Shown here: one piece after another, positions 20,481 through 29,928 of the stretch
How the letters are laid out: each line of letters opens with the position of its first letter
Position numbering within the stretch: position 1 is the first letter of the stretch
Source of the DNA: Caryophanales bacterium UBA4855
Lineage (GTDB): Bacteria > Bacillota_I > Bacilli_A > RFN20 > CAG-826
Reading direction: 5' to 3'
Length of the DNA: 48,329 nucleotides
NCBI GenBank assembly: GCA_002399785.1
Contig: DHEH01000003.1
Coordinates: 1 to 48,329, forward strand
Program-made: the position numbers and the translations under genes
Notes under the pieces: model-generated
Told to the model about the DNA's origin: nothing
What the model saw: the letters and a program-made list of their open reading frames with translations, nothing else
Databases searched by the model: none

Positions 20481-22249
20481 TTCTCTTCATCTCTCATCAA
20501 ATGAATTTCATATGAATCGATTTTTAAACCAACTGTATTGCCCATATTGACGTTGTTATAGTCATGAACAAGTAAGATTGAGTTCTCAACTTTAATTTTT
20601 AATTCGAAGTGAACGCCAGTAAAAACGCTTGTTAAAACTGTGCCGATTAAATCGCCATCTTCAGGATGTTCTATGCATAAATCGAAATCTTCTGGACGAA
20701 CCAAAACTTGAACTTTTTCACCTTTTCTAAAGGTATCGACGTAACATTCAAATTTTGCGCCCAAAAATTGAACAAGATTTCTTTTAAGGTATTTTCCAAC
20801 AACAATGTTGTCGCCTTCGTAATTTGCAAGCAAATATTCTTTCTTTTCGTCAAGTGATTCACAATGAATATTAGCAGCATCAACAACAAGTCCGATTTGA
20901 TCACCGACTTTATAATGATCAATTGTTTGAACGTTTATTAATTGCCCATTTACATCAACTGCCATAATAAAAGACTGATTTTTTCTTGTTATTTGTTTAA
21001 TTTTTCCAACAACTGTTGCATTATCTAATGTAACAATATCGAAATCGTTTTTTTCAATAATACAATAAATATTATCACCATCTTTAAAATCGCTAGCATC
21101 ACATTGGAAATCGTGATTTAAAAAATGAACCATTTCTTTTCCGAGGTATTTTCCTTGAAATATGTTGGATTGGCCGATGAATTCAGCAACAAATTTATTT
21201 TTTGGTGTGTTGTAAATGTTTTGAGGAGTTCCTATTTGTTCAATTTTTCCTCCATTCATTACAACGATTGTGTCAGACATTGTCATCGCTTCTTCTTGAT
21301 CGTGAGTAACGAAAATAAATGTAATTCCTAATTTTTGTTGGATATCTTTTAATTCATAACGCATTTGTTGACGAAGTTTTAAGTCTAATGCGCTTAAAGG
21401 TTCGTCTAGAAGTAATATTTGAGGTTTATTTATAACGGCTCTAGCAATAGCAACTCTTTGTTGTTGTCCTCCGCTAAGTTCGTTAATATCTCTATTTTCG
21501 AATCCTTTTAAATTTACAAGTTGAACAGTTTTAGCAACTTCTTTTTTAATAATTTCTTTTTTAAAATTTCTATTTTTAACAATTTTTATCATTTGCAAAA
21601 ATTGATCTTTATTCAATTGCTCATTATAAAAAGCTTTTAAAAGCTTAAAAAAAGAATATTTTTCAGGTTGTAATTTTGTTTGCAATTTAAATCCTTTTAC
21701 TACTGCCAAAAAATATTCTTTATAATTCTTATTTTCTTTATGCATCGACTTTAGTTTATCCATAGCTAAATTAGCTTTGCTATTGGAATGTAAAAAGTCT
21801 AAAACACCTTTTTTTGCGCTGTGAGGAGTTGTATATTTTTCCATTAATACTTCGGCATCAGTAATGAAGTCTTCGTTATAATGAAATTCTTCAAGTAAAT
21901 CTATTAATCCTAAATGAAAAACTTTTGAGTGAGACGAATTTTTTAAACCAAAAGCTATGTTTTCATAAACATTTAATTTTGGAAAAAGCGCGTATTTTTG
22001 GAATACAGTGTTTACTGGTCTATTATAACTTGCAGTATTTATAATGGATTTTCCATTAATTAGAACATCACCTGAATTAGGTTTGATAAAACCACCGATA
22101 ATTCTTAAAGTAGTGGTTTTTCCACAACCAGATGCTCCAAGGAGGGTAACAAATTCCTGTTCATTTATATTAAGGTTTAAATTTTCTAAAACTTTAGTCC
22201 CGTCATAGCCAAGACAAATGTCTTGTAATTCAATTAATTTCTTTGCCAT
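20477..22249 (-). CDS. potA: Polyamine ABC ATPase with helical insertion and duplicated C-terminal domain
   Basis: 590 residues, against about 350-380 for most PotA proteins. ATPase motifs: Walker A GASGCGKTT at 38-46, Q-loop Gln84, signature LSGGQ at 258-262, Walker B ILLLDEP at 278-284 and His316. Roughly residues 104-236 are an insertion, Lys- and Phe-rich and probably helical, placed between Q-loop and signature. After the ATPase come two similar regulatory (TOBE-like) segments, about 364-462 and 483-580, each opening with GKYL..x..V.FL and containing a (D/E)DFD or NDFD element. Large PotA insertions are known in mycoplasmas; the duplicated tail is seen here in sequence. GGGGAT before the ATG serves as ribosome binding site. 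Confidence 0.92.
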   Translation of the reverse strand: MAKKLIELQDICLGYDGTKVLENLNLNINEQEFVTLLGASGCGKTTTLRIIGGFIKPNSGDVLINGKSIINTASYNRPVNTVFQKYALFPKLNVYENIAFGLKNSSHSKVFHLGLIDLLEEFHYNEDFITDAEVLMEKYTTPHSAKKGVLDFLHSNSKANLAMDKLKSMHKENKNYKEYFLAVVKGFKLQTKLQPEKYSFFKLLKAFYNEQLNKDQFLQMIKIVKNRNFKKEIIKKEVAKTVQLVNLKGFENRDINELSGGQQQRVAIARAVINKPQILLLDEPLSALDLKLRQQMRYELKDIQQKLGITFIFVTHDQEEAMTMSDTIVVMNGGKIEQIGTPQNIYNTPKNKFVAEFIGQSNIFQGKYLGKEMVHFLNHDFQCDASDFKDGDNIYCIIEKNDFDIVTLDNATVVGKIKQITRKNQSFIMAVDVNGQLINVQTIDHYKVGDQIGLVVDAANIHCESLDEKKEYLLANYEGDNIVVGKYLKRNLVQFLGAKFECYVDTFRKGEKVQVLVRPEDFDLCIEHPEDGDLIGTVLTSVFTGVHFELKIKVENSILLVHDYNNVNMGNTVGLKIDSYEIHLMRDEEK

Positions 22250-22572
22250 TTTTTATCCCCAATTTTTGGACTTATTAATTATATGACTAAATTTTTAGAT
22301 TTAAAGTAATATTTTAACTAATCACATGTTTTATGTTTTTGTGAGAATTTTCATAATAAAAAATGGCAATTTTTTACAAAAATAAATATTATAAGTAAAA
22401 ATTATATATTTATTCAGTAAAGATATATAAAATAGAAAATAGTGGGGATTTGCAGGGGATTTTGAAATTTTATAGTATTTATTTTTGTTTTTAATATTGG
22501 AAATAACTTTTTATATAAATATCAGAAATATTTAATTTTAATTTTACAAATGAATATACTAAACTATTAATT
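22250..22572. other. Intergenic region between potA and the RDD-like pair
   Basis: 323 bases between divergent starts. It contains a possible potA -10 (TATAAT on the minus strand at 22283-22278, with a weak -35), one dispersed-repeat copy at 22437-22463, and a TATACT -10 candidate for the plus-strand gene at 22555-22560, 12 bases before ATG 22573 and without a clear ribosome binding site. The rest is AT-rich with no ORF or RNA that I can support. Confidence 0.5.
22437..22463 (-). repeat. Dispersed 27-bp repeat, copy 4
   Basis: C-rich orientation on the minus strand (plus strand has GTGGGGATTTGC then AGGGGATTTT). It lies in a divergent intergenic region rather than at a gene end. Confidence 0.78.
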
Positions 22573-23790
22573 ATGAAATTGACTAAAAGCTTTTTTGCAA
22601 AAGCGGAACCTATAAAGCCACTTAAAAAATTCTTGCTTAATTTATTGGATTTTGCGATTGTTCTCGTTTTGTCTGTTTTTATTTATGGAATCGGTGATGC
22701 TTGTATGTCGCAAACATCGTTATTTAAAGAAAAAAGAGAAGAAGCTACCGCTTTTAAAACAAAATTGTATGAACAGGTAGATAAAAGCAAATTATCGAAT
22801 ATGGTTGATGGAATACTGTTGACTAACACGGAAGTTACAATCAACTATCTAACTAATGCCACTTATACATCTTTAATTGATAATGGTGCTAACCCTGAAG
22901 ATTTATCAAAAGAAAAATATAAAGATGCTATTAAACTTAATGGTACGAATGATAATTTATTTTATTATTATGTAACTTTTAGAGATGTTAATGCTAATCA
23001 ATTTATCAATCATGCAAGCGATGATTTTACGTTTGGATTTGAAAAATATAAAACTTTACTTTTAAGTGAAACATTTAGTTCTTACTATGAAACTAAAGAT
23101 AATTATTTGTATTTAACTAATGATGCTGCTAAAGCAATCGATAGTTATTTAATGACCGGAAACTATGCTCCAGGTGAAACAATTTACAATGCACTTTATC
23201 AAAATTATTATAAATTATTATCTTCTTCGATTGATGAATATGTTGAATATTATCAGCCTTATATTGACCTTTACAATGAATTTAATGAATTAACTAAAAG
23301 TCTTTTACTATATAGATTGGTTGAAATGATTATTAGTTATGCGATTTCTGTGATTTTATGCTTTCTTGTTATGCCATTTATATTTAAAAATGGTAAAACA
23401 TTTGCTTATAGATTTTTCAAAGTTGGAGTTTGTAGAGTTGATGACAATGAGCCTAAGTTTTACAATTTATTTATTAGGTTTTTTGTCACTTTATTAACTT
23501 TTAATCCGATTATTTCAATTATTGCTATTCTATTATACGGAACAAGTGGATTGAATTTAGTTTTTATGGGAACTATTAGTTTATTTTCTTTATCATGCTT
23601 CTCATTCATTTATTGTCTTTTATCCTTTATTTTTCAATATGTTAATAAGAAAAGATACCAAACAATTTGTGACTTTTTATCATTAACAGTGGTGAAGAGT
23701 GGTTCTGATTTTATAGTTGATGACTCGAAAGAAAACAATGATATTATTGATGTTGAGGATTTAGATAGTAAAAATGGAACAACCAAATAA
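22573..23790 (+). CDS. RDD-like membrane protein with extracytoplasmic insertion
   Basis: 405 residues. A helix near residues 25-45 is followed by about 200 polar, Tyr-rich residues, then helices near 245-275, 300-320 and 335-360. The layout, and similarity in plan to the next gene, suggest an RDD-family derivative with a large loop inserted after the first helix, although the Arg-Asp-Asp signature itself is poorly kept here (LLDFAIVLV in helix 1). It overlaps the following gene by 17 bases, so the two are co-translated. The acidic C-terminal tail is probably cytoplasmic. Function is unknown; association with the downstream sugar importer is positional only. Confidence 0.7.
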   Translation: MKLTKSFFAKAEPIKPLKKFLLNLLDFAIVLVLSVFIYGIGDACMSQTSLFKEKREEATAFKTKLYEQVDKSKLSNMVDGILLTNTEVTINYLTNATYTSLIDNGANPEDLSKEKYKDAIKLNGTNDNLFYYYVTFRDVNANQFINHASDDFTFGFEKYKTLLLSETFSSYYETKDNYLYLTNDAAKAIDSYLMTGNYAPGETIYNALYQNYYKLLSSSIDEYVEYYQPYIDLYNEFNELTKSLLLYRLVEMIISYAISVILCFLVMPFIFKNGKTFAYRFFKVGVCRVDDNEPKFYNLFIRFFVTLLTFNPIISIIAILLYGTSGLNLVFMGTISLFSLSCFSFIYCLLSFIFQYVNKKRYQTICDFLSLTVVKSGSDFIVDDSKENNDIIDVEDLDSKNGTTK

Positions 23791-24733
23791 TAAAGTTTTA
23801 GAGTTGAATTACGAACGAGCAAGCGCTCCTAAAAGAGTTAGTGCCATGTTATTTGACTTACTTCTTTGCTTTGTTTCGACTCTTATTTTACTGATCGGTA
23901 CTTTTGCAATTATTCAAAATAATCCTGGTTTTATTTCATTAACAAAAGATCGCGAGGATGGGCTTTTAAATTCTGGCCTTTATGTTAAAAATGATAATGA
24001 AATAAAACAATTATCATCTATATTAGAAAACGATGAAACTTTAACCTATAACGAAAAAAGTGATAAATTAGATGACGCTTTAACTTCCTTCTTTAATAAC
24101 GATCTATATTTTTATGAAGTTGATGGAAACGATGTATATTTAAATCTTAAGAAAACAGCAAATAATGGGGATTCGCAGGTGAATTTGTTTACTAGCGACT
24201 ATAAAAGAGCTTTAACAAATAGCGATTATGACAAAACTTATTATGATTTTTATAAGAGTTCTTATTCAACTGCGATAGGTTATTTACAGCTTGATAAGGA
24301 TTATAGTTTAGCCACTAAAAAAATTAATATCATTTATATTTTTTCTTTGTTAGGTACTTTTTTATTAACTGCTATTATTTTCTTTTATATCGTACCTTTG
24401 ATATTTAAAAGAGGAAGGCAAACTTTTGGAATGAAATTGACTAGATTAGGATTGGTCTATTCTGATGGTTTTAATTTATCTTTTTGGCGTTTTACCGCTA
24501 GGTTTAGTTTATTCTTTTTTGTTGAAGTGATAATTTCTTTAATTGCTTTTTTAATTCCGATTTTTGTTTCGTTAACAATGATGGTTATAAGAAAAGATCA
24601 TCAATCATTCCATGATTACGTTGTTCAAAGTTATGTAGTGTCTTCTGATAACGATACAATTTATTATGATTATGAAGAATATATGCAAAAACATCGTGAA
24701 ATTGACACCAAAAACATCGTTTTAAAACAATAA
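23774..24733 (+). CDS. RDD-family membrane protein with extracytoplasmic insertion
   Basis: 319 residues. The RDD signature is recognisable: APKRVSAMLFDLLLCF in the first helix, GRQTFGMKLTRLGLV after the second helix and the terminal KDHQSFHDYVV block. About 140 residues between helices 1 and 2 form an acidic, Asn/Tyr-rich extracytoplasmic domain, unusual since most RDD proteins have short loops. Bases 24161-24187 inside this domain closely match the dispersed intergenic repeat and encode NNGDSQVNL. RDD proteins have unknown or transport-related roles. It is the paralogue and partner of the preceding gene; ATG 23774 overlaps it. Confidence 0.8.
   Translation: MEQPNNKVLELNYERASAPKRVSAMLFDLLLCFVSTLILLIGTFAIIQNNPGFISLTKDREDGLLNSGLYVKNDNEIKQLSSILENDETLTYNEKSDKLDDALTSFFNNDLYFYEVDGNDVYLNLKKTANNGDSQVNLFTSDYKRALTNSDYDKTYYDFYKSSYSTAIGYLQLDKDYSLATKKINIIYIFSLLGTFLLTAIIFFYIVPLIFKRGRQTFGMKLTRLGLVYSDGFNLSFWRFTARFSLFFFVEVIISLIAFLIPIFVSLTMMVIRKDHQSFHDYVVQSYVVSSDNDTIYYDYEEYMQKHREIDTKNIVLKQ
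24161..24187 (-). repeat. Diverged copy of the dispersed repeat inside a coding region
   Basis: The plus strand reads AATAATGGGGATT then CGCAGGTGAATTTG, about 24 of 27 positions matching the G-rich form of the intergenic repeat. It is in frame with the RDD gene and begins exactly on a codon boundary. May be coincidence. Confidence 0.4.
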
Positions 24734-24806
24734 AAAACGAATTGTAAAAGTTGAATCGGTGTATTTATTGTTATAGAATATTAAGGTATTCAAGGAGAGC
24801 TAAAAA

Positions 24807-26264
24807 GTGGAAATTAGATTGATTGGACTTACCAAGAAATTTGATGGAGATAAAAAGAAAAATATCCCCGATACTATTGCTGTAAATAATTTTACTGTCA
24901 CAATTAAAGATGGTGAATTAATTGGTTTATTAGGGCCTTCTGGTTGTGGTAAATCTACGACTTTATATATGATTGCTGGTTTAAAAGAACCAACCAGCGG
25001 TGAAATTTGGTTTGATGATGAAGATGTTACTCATTTAGCTCCTGAAAAAAGAGGTATTGGTTTAGTTTTTCAAAATTATGCTTTATATCCTCATATGACT
25101 GTATATAAAAATGTTGCTTTTCCACTCACTAATTTAAGAGTCGAAGAGAATAAAAAAGATTTTAAATTAATGTCTTATGATGTTATTTTAAAGATTTTAG
25201 AAAACCCAAACGAAATAAAAGAAACAATATTAGGATCTGCATTGAATGGAAAAATTAAAAAAGAAGGTGCGATTCGTGTATTGTGTGAAAAGTATCATTG
25301 TTCAAAATATATTGCCGCAAAATTATTTAATTTTGGACTTCAAAATATTGAAAACCCTATTGAAGGTGCCTTATTTTTTGTAAATAAGTATAAAGATATG
25401 GCTGCTGCCGAGCATGAAAAACTCAATAATAAAGGCTTGATGACTAATGATGTATATGAAATTGTTGGTTCGGATGGTAAAACATTTAAAACAATAAGAA
25501 GGTTAACCAAAGATGAAATTGATGCTATGGTACGTGAAGCGGCTAGATTAGTTCAAATTCAAGATTATTTAGACAGAAAACCAAGCGAACTTAGTGGTGG
25601 ACAACAACAAAGAGTTGCTATTGCTAGAGCATTAGTTAAAAAACCTAAAGTATTGCTCCTTGATGAACCTTTAAGTAATCTTGATGCGCGTTTGAGACTT
25701 CAAACACGTGAAGAAATCAGAAGAATTCAAAGAGAAACTGGAATTACTACTATATTTGTTACACATGACCAAGAAGAAGCTATGTCAATTTGTGACGATA
25801 TTGTTGTTATGAAGAATGGTCTTGTTATGGAAAAAGATCATCCACAAGAAGTTTATAAAGATCCAAATTGTTTATTTGTTGCTAAATTCTTAGGAACTCC
25901 TCCAATTAATGTTTTTAAAGGAAGAATTGAAGACGGTTTTGTTTGGATTGGTAATGAAAAAATCACTAAAACAACTAAGAAAATAGAAAACAAAGATATT
26001 TTTGTTGGTATTCGTCCAGAAGGATTTTTAATGGCAGACGAAGCTCCTGAAAGTAAAAAATGTTTGACGCTTAATGTTACACAAATCTTAACTATGGGAC
26101 GTGATTTATCGCTTGTTTGCAACCATAAAGATTTTTGTGGAGAAAACATTAAGATTATTGTTGATAGCGATTTAGATGTAAAAATTGGTGATGTTAAATT
26201 TGCAATAAGACCTAATAAAATTTATGTTTTTGACGCAAAAACTGAAGAAAGAATAATGTTTTAA
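24807..26264 (+). CDS. Sugar ABC transporter ATPase (MsmK/UgpC type) with long insertion
   Basis: 485 residues, about 110 longer than usual MsmK/UgpC proteins. Motifs: Walker A GPSGCGKST at 43-51, Gln89, LSGGQ at 262-266, VLLLDEP at 282-288 and THDQEE near 318, then a TOBE-type regulatory domain (GIRPEGF). Residues about 112-235 are an insertion in the helical subdomain, at the same place as in PotA here but of different sequence; it contains a lysine-rich, putatively helical part. Similar insertions are typical of mycoplasmal UgpC. Start is GTG 24807 after AAGGAGAG. It powers the two permeases that follow directly. Confidence 0.92.
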   Translation: MEIRLIGLTKKFDGDKKKNIPDTIAVNNFTVTIKDGELIGLLGPSGCGKSTTLYMIAGLKEPTSGEIWFDDEDVTHLAPEKRGIGLVFQNYALYPHMTVYKNVAFPLTNLRVEENKKDFKLMSYDVILKILENPNEIKETILGSALNGKIKKEGAIRVLCEKYHCSKYIAAKLFNFGLQNIENPIEGALFFVNKYKDMAAAEHEKLNNKGLMTNDVYEIVGSDGKTFKTIRRLTKDEIDAMVREAARLVQIQDYLDRKPSELSGGQQQRVAIARALVKKPKVLLLDEPLSNLDARLRLQTREEIRRIQRETGITTIFVTHDQEEAMSICDDIVVMKNGLVMEKDHPQEVYKDPNCLFVAKFLGTPPINVFKGRIEDGFVWIGNEKITKTTKKIENKDIFVGIRPEGFLMADEAPESKKCLTLNVTQILTMGRDLSLVCNHKDFCGENIKIIVDSDLDVKIGDVKFAIRPNKIYVFDAKTEERIMF

Positions 26265-26272
26265 GGATAAAT

Positions 26273-27199
26273 ATGGAAAGTAAGAATAATTGGAAAGCGT
26301 GGTTATATCTAGCTCCTGCCTTAATATTAATGGCAGTGTTTACGTTTTATCCTCTTATAAATACTTTTTTCATATCGTTTTTAAAAAATTATGATTATAG
26401 AAGTGGTGCTAACGATGGCTTTACTTTTGATAACTACGGAATTGTTTTAGGGTTAGTTGAAAAAATTCCTGGAATTGCGGAATCTAAAGTTACTTCATTT
26501 GTTCAATATGCCTTGCCAAACACCCTTATTATTACTTTTGTTACTGTTCCGGTTTCAGTTATTTTGGCTTTAGTTATTGCTATTGGATTAAATAATATTA
26601 AATGGTGCCAAAAGATATTTCAAACCATCTTCTTTATGCCGTACGTAACCAATATCATTGCTATTGGTATGGTTTTCTCGGTTATTTTTTCTAATAATGG
26701 TATCTTTAATAATTTGTTTGGTATCAGCGGAACACAATGGATCAGTGTTGGTGCTTCATGGGGCAACTCAATGTTTGTTTTGTGCCTATACATTATTTGG
26801 TCTGCTTTACCTTATAAAATTTTAATATTTACAAGTGGTCTTCAAGGAATTGATAAACAATATTATGAGGCTGCTAAAATTGATTCCACTTCGAAATTTA
26901 AAACTGCTTTAAAGATTACAATTCCTTTATTGAGCCCACAAATTCTCTATATTACAATTACATCGTTTATTGGTGCCTTCAAGGAATATAATGCTGTTAT
27001 CGGTTTATTTAATAGATCTTATACATCTAGTGGAAACGTAAATGATTTATATACTGTTGTTTATTTCATTTATGATCAATTAAATGGAAACAATCCACAA
27101 ATGCAAATTGCTGCTGCTGGTGCAGTTGTCTTATTTGCAATTATTATGGTGTTCACTGTTGTTCAAATGTGGATTTCAAAGAAAAAGGTGCATTATTAA
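26273..27199 (+). CDS. Carbohydrate ABC transporter permease (MsmF/UgpA type)
   Basis: 308 residues with six predicted helices, beginning WLYLAPALILMAVFTFYPLINTFF, the usual start of CUT1 sugar permeases. The ATPase contact loop is YYEAAKIDSTSKFKTALKIT. It follows the ATPase gene by eight bases and precedes the second permease by one base. With its partner it forms the membrane channel for a sugar or glycerophosphodiester captured by the downstream lipoprotein. Substrate not inferable. Confidence 0.92.
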   Translation: MESKNNWKAWLYLAPALILMAVFTFYPLINTFFISFLKNYDYRSGANDGFTFDNYGIVLGLVEKIPGIAESKVTSFVQYALPNTLIITFVTVPVSVILALVIAIGLNNIKWCQKIFQTIFFMPYVTNIIAIGMVFSVIFSNNGIFNNLFGISGTQWISVGASWGNSMFVLCLYIIWSALPYKILIFTSGLQGIDKQYYEAAKIDSTSKFKTALKITIPLLSPQILYITITSFIGAFKEYNAVIGLFNRSYTSSGNVNDLYTVVYFIYDQLNGNNPQMQIAAAGAVVLFAIIMVFTVVQMWISKKKVHY

Positions 27200-27200
27200 T

Positions 27201-28160
27201 ATGAATAATCCAACTATATCAACAAAATTGAATTTGGTAGTACCTGGCAAAAAGAAAGATGTTAGAGCTACTCAAAAAGCTGACAAAGTCCTAAAAGGTT
27301 TTGGATTAACTTTTAGTTATATCTTTTTAATTATCGCTGCTTTTATTATTTTATTGCCTTTCTATTATATGATTATTGCTTCGTTTATGACTGAATCTGA
27401 ACTTTCTCAAGGAAATACTTTTTGGCCAACTCAAGGTGAATTAATAGAAAATATTGTTTTTAACTATACAAATACATTATCTAGATTCAATTATTGGAAA
27501 TATGTTGGGAACACCTTAATAGTTGGCTTAACAACAACTTGCGGTGGTTTAATTATTACTATTTTGTCGGCATTTGCATTTGCTAGATTAAAATTTAGAG
27601 GGAGAGATTTATTGTTTACATGTTTCTTAGCAACAATGATGATTCCTGGAGAAATGATGGTTATCACCAACTTCACAACCATGTCTAATTTAGGATTAAT
27701 ATCTTTAAAATCAACCGCTGTTCAATCCTATATGGCAATGATATTGCCTTTTTTAGCAAGTGTATTCTATATTTATTTGCTAAGACAAAATTTTAAACAA
27801 ATTCCAAACGAATTATATTTAGCAGCTAAAGTTGATGGTAAGAGTGACTGGACTTATTTATGGAAAGTTATGGTACCATTATCAGCTCCAACTTTAATTA
27901 CTATATTTATTCTTAGTCTTATTGGCTCATGGAACGCTTATGTGTGGCCAAAACTTGTTGTAAGTAATTCTGACTACTACTTAATTAGTGTCGCTTTAAG
28001 AAGCGCATCTCTTCAAATTGAAGACCACGAGCAATTAATTACACAGTATAGTTGGGTTATGGCAGCGACTGTTCTTGTAACTGTTCCGCTGTTATTATTG
28101 TTTATTATCTTTAGAAAGTACATTATGCGCGGGGTTGGTAGAGCCGGCATAAAAGGTTAG
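27201..28160 (+). CDS. Carbohydrate ABC transporter permease (MsmG/UgpE type)
   Basis: 319 residues from ATG 27201; a longer upstream start (27084) would overlap the first permease by over 100 bases and adds unrelated sequence, so it is not used. An N-terminal cytoplasmic stretch rich in Lys precedes six helices. The CUT1 signature segment ELYLAAKVDGKSDWTYLWKV docks on the ATPase. The final residues VGRAGIKG are typical of UgpE/MalG-type C termini. It is the second permease of the importer. Confidence 0.92.
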   Translation: MNNPTISTKLNLVVPGKKKDVRATQKADKVLKGFGLTFSYIFLIIAAFIILLPFYYMIIASFMTESELSQGNTFWPTQGELIENIVFNYTNTLSRFNYWKYVGNTLIVGLTTTCGGLIITILSAFAFARLKFRGRDLLFTCFLATMMIPGEMMVITNFTTMSNLGLISLKSTAVQSYMAMILPFLASVFYIYLLRQNFKQIPNELYLAAKVDGKSDWTYLWKVMVPLSAPTLITIFILSLIGSWNAYVWPKLVVSNSDYYLISVALRSASLQIEDHEQLITQYSWVMAATVLVTVPLLLLFIIFRKYIMRGVGRAGIKG

Positions 28161-28210
28161 AGTCTAAAGTGATAAAATATTTTTATTAACTATAGGAGGA
28201 TTAAAAATCA

Positions 28211-29917
28211 ATGAAAAAGTTAATGAAGAAGTCTATGTTACCAATGCTAGCTCTTAGTGCAGTGGCATTCATGGCCGTTTCGTGTAGTAATGGAGGTAGT
28301 AATTATACTGCTTACAATTCTGAAGAATTAGGAAGTCCAAAAGATTTAACTGCTACAGTTACCTGGTGGAATAACTATGTTGTCCCTGAGATCGGTGATA
28401 AGTTAACTGAAGAAGCTGCTAGAAAAAAGAGTACATATTCTGAATATTATTTTGCAAAAGATGCAATTGTTGAATTTAATAAGTTATATCCAAATATTAA
28501 AGTTGAACCAACTTATAAAGGATCTTATTCTGAAATTCAAACAGCTGTTAATACAGCTTTAAATTCAGGCGATACTCCATCAATTGCTTCTTGTTATGCT
28601 GATCACGTTGCTGGCTATAAAAAAGCCGGTGCCTCTTTAGATATGACAGGTTATATTGATGATGCCACTATTGGATTAGGTTTAGGAAATGATGGTAAAA
28701 CAACTGATGCAACTACTGCTAAAGCTGATTATAACCAATCATATTTATCAAACGAAAGTGGTATGTATAAAGAAAAAGCATTCTATTCTTTACCATATTC
28801 AAAATCTGGCGAAACTATGGTTATCAATAAGAGTGTTTTTGATAAAGTTGGTGCTGGTGAATGCGGAACAACCACAAAAGACGATTACACAAATTATTCT
28901 GCTCCTGTTGCTGCAGCTTCAAAAACCGATTATGCTGTTCCAAAAAATTGGACAGATTTAATGGCTACTGCTACTAAAATGAAAACAGATTTTGCTACTA
29001 TTTTTAACGGAAATACCGAAGCTGCTGCTAATGATGGTGGACAATATGATGCTGATGGATATTTTAAGGCCGTTCCAGTCTGTTATGATAGTGCCGAAAA
29101 TATGTATATTACATTCTGTGATATGCTTGGTATCCCATATACTAGCAATGAAAGCGATGAAGTTGCTAAACAAGTGTTATTCAATAATGCTGATGCCAAA
29201 AAATTGCTTGTTCAATTAAAAAAATGGAATAATGAAGGCTTATTAGCTACTCAAAATCAACTTTATATTACTAATGCTGCTAAAGGATATCATCAATATT
29301 CTTCAACATTGGTTGCTCAAGGAAAATGTATGGTTGCTTTCTCATCAACTGCTGGTGCAACATATTTTGCTACAAACAGTTCTTTCCAAGCTCAATTAAA
29401 CGAGACACCAACAATTGATAAATCAATTTATGGTACCGGAACTGGTTCAACTGCTAAATCGCATGTTATGTCACAAGGACCATCTTTAACATTCTTTAAG
29501 AAGAAAGATGCTAAAGAACAATATGCTTCTTGGATTTTCTACAAATTCTTAACAAATTCTTTAAATACTGCTAATTTATCAGTTGCTAAATCCTATTTCC
29601 CACTTCGTGCCTCATCTTATAACTCAAACACAATTAAGGCTATGACAGATCTTGCTGGAACTACTACAATTGAATCAAGTTATAACGATAAGAAGAAGGA
29701 TTACACTGGACAAGTTTTAAAACTTAACACAACATATACCAACGATAATAGATATGTTTCTTCTCCAGTTTTTGATTATTCTTCAAGTTGTAGAACTGCT
29801 GTTGGTAATATTGTTACAACAATTTTCAACGACAAAACAATCAAGACAGAAGCTCAAATTACTGCCGCTGTCGAAAAAGCATTCACTGATGCTTATAAGG
29901 CTGTCGTTACTGCTTAA
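28211..29917 (+). CDS. Extracellular solute-binding lipoprotein of a sugar importer
   Basis: 568 residues. The signal peptide has a Lys-rich start and a lipobox ending AVSC (Cys25), so the mature protein is lipid-anchored. The mature part begins with a polar linker and then TWWNNYVVPEIGDKL, typical of family 1 solute-binding proteins; a large Thr/Ala/Asp-rich loop makes it longer than the 420-residue norm. AGGAGG lies before ATG 28211. As the only binding protein in the operon it should set specificity. Codon use is less AT-skewed than in the neighbours, consistent with high expression (inference). Confidence 0.9.
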   Translation: MKKLMKKSMLPMLALSAVAFMAVSCSNGGSNYTAYNSEELGSPKDLTATVTWWNNYVVPEIGDKLTEEAARKKSTYSEYYFAKDAIVEFNKLYPNIKVEPTYKGSYSEIQTAVNTALNSGDTPSIASCYADHVAGYKKAGASLDMTGYIDDATIGLGLGNDGKTTDATTAKADYNQSYLSNESGMYKEKAFYSLPYSKSGETMVINKSVFDKVGAGECGTTTKDDYTNYSAPVAAASKTDYAVPKNWTDLMATATKMKTDFATIFNGNTEAAANDGGQYDADGYFKAVPVCYDSAENMYITFCDMLGIPYTSNESDEVAKQVLFNNADAKKLLVQLKKWNNEGLLATQNQLYITNAAKGYHQYSSTLVAQGKCMVAFSSTAGATYFATNSSFQAQLNETPTIDKSIYGTGTGSTAKSHVMSQGPSLTFFKKKDAKEQYASWIFYKFLTNSLNTANLSVAKSYFPLRASSYNSNTIKAMTDLAGTTTIESSYNDKKKDYTGQVLKLNTTYTNDNRYVSSPVFDYSSSCRTAVGNIVTTIFNDKTIKTEAQITAAVEKAFTDAYKAVVTA

Positions 29918-29928
29918 TTAAGGATTTT

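Noticed and set aside
27084..27200. Extended start for the second sugar permease
   Set aside because: It overlaps the first permease by over 100 bases in another frame; ATG 27201 fits the family length and operon spacing.
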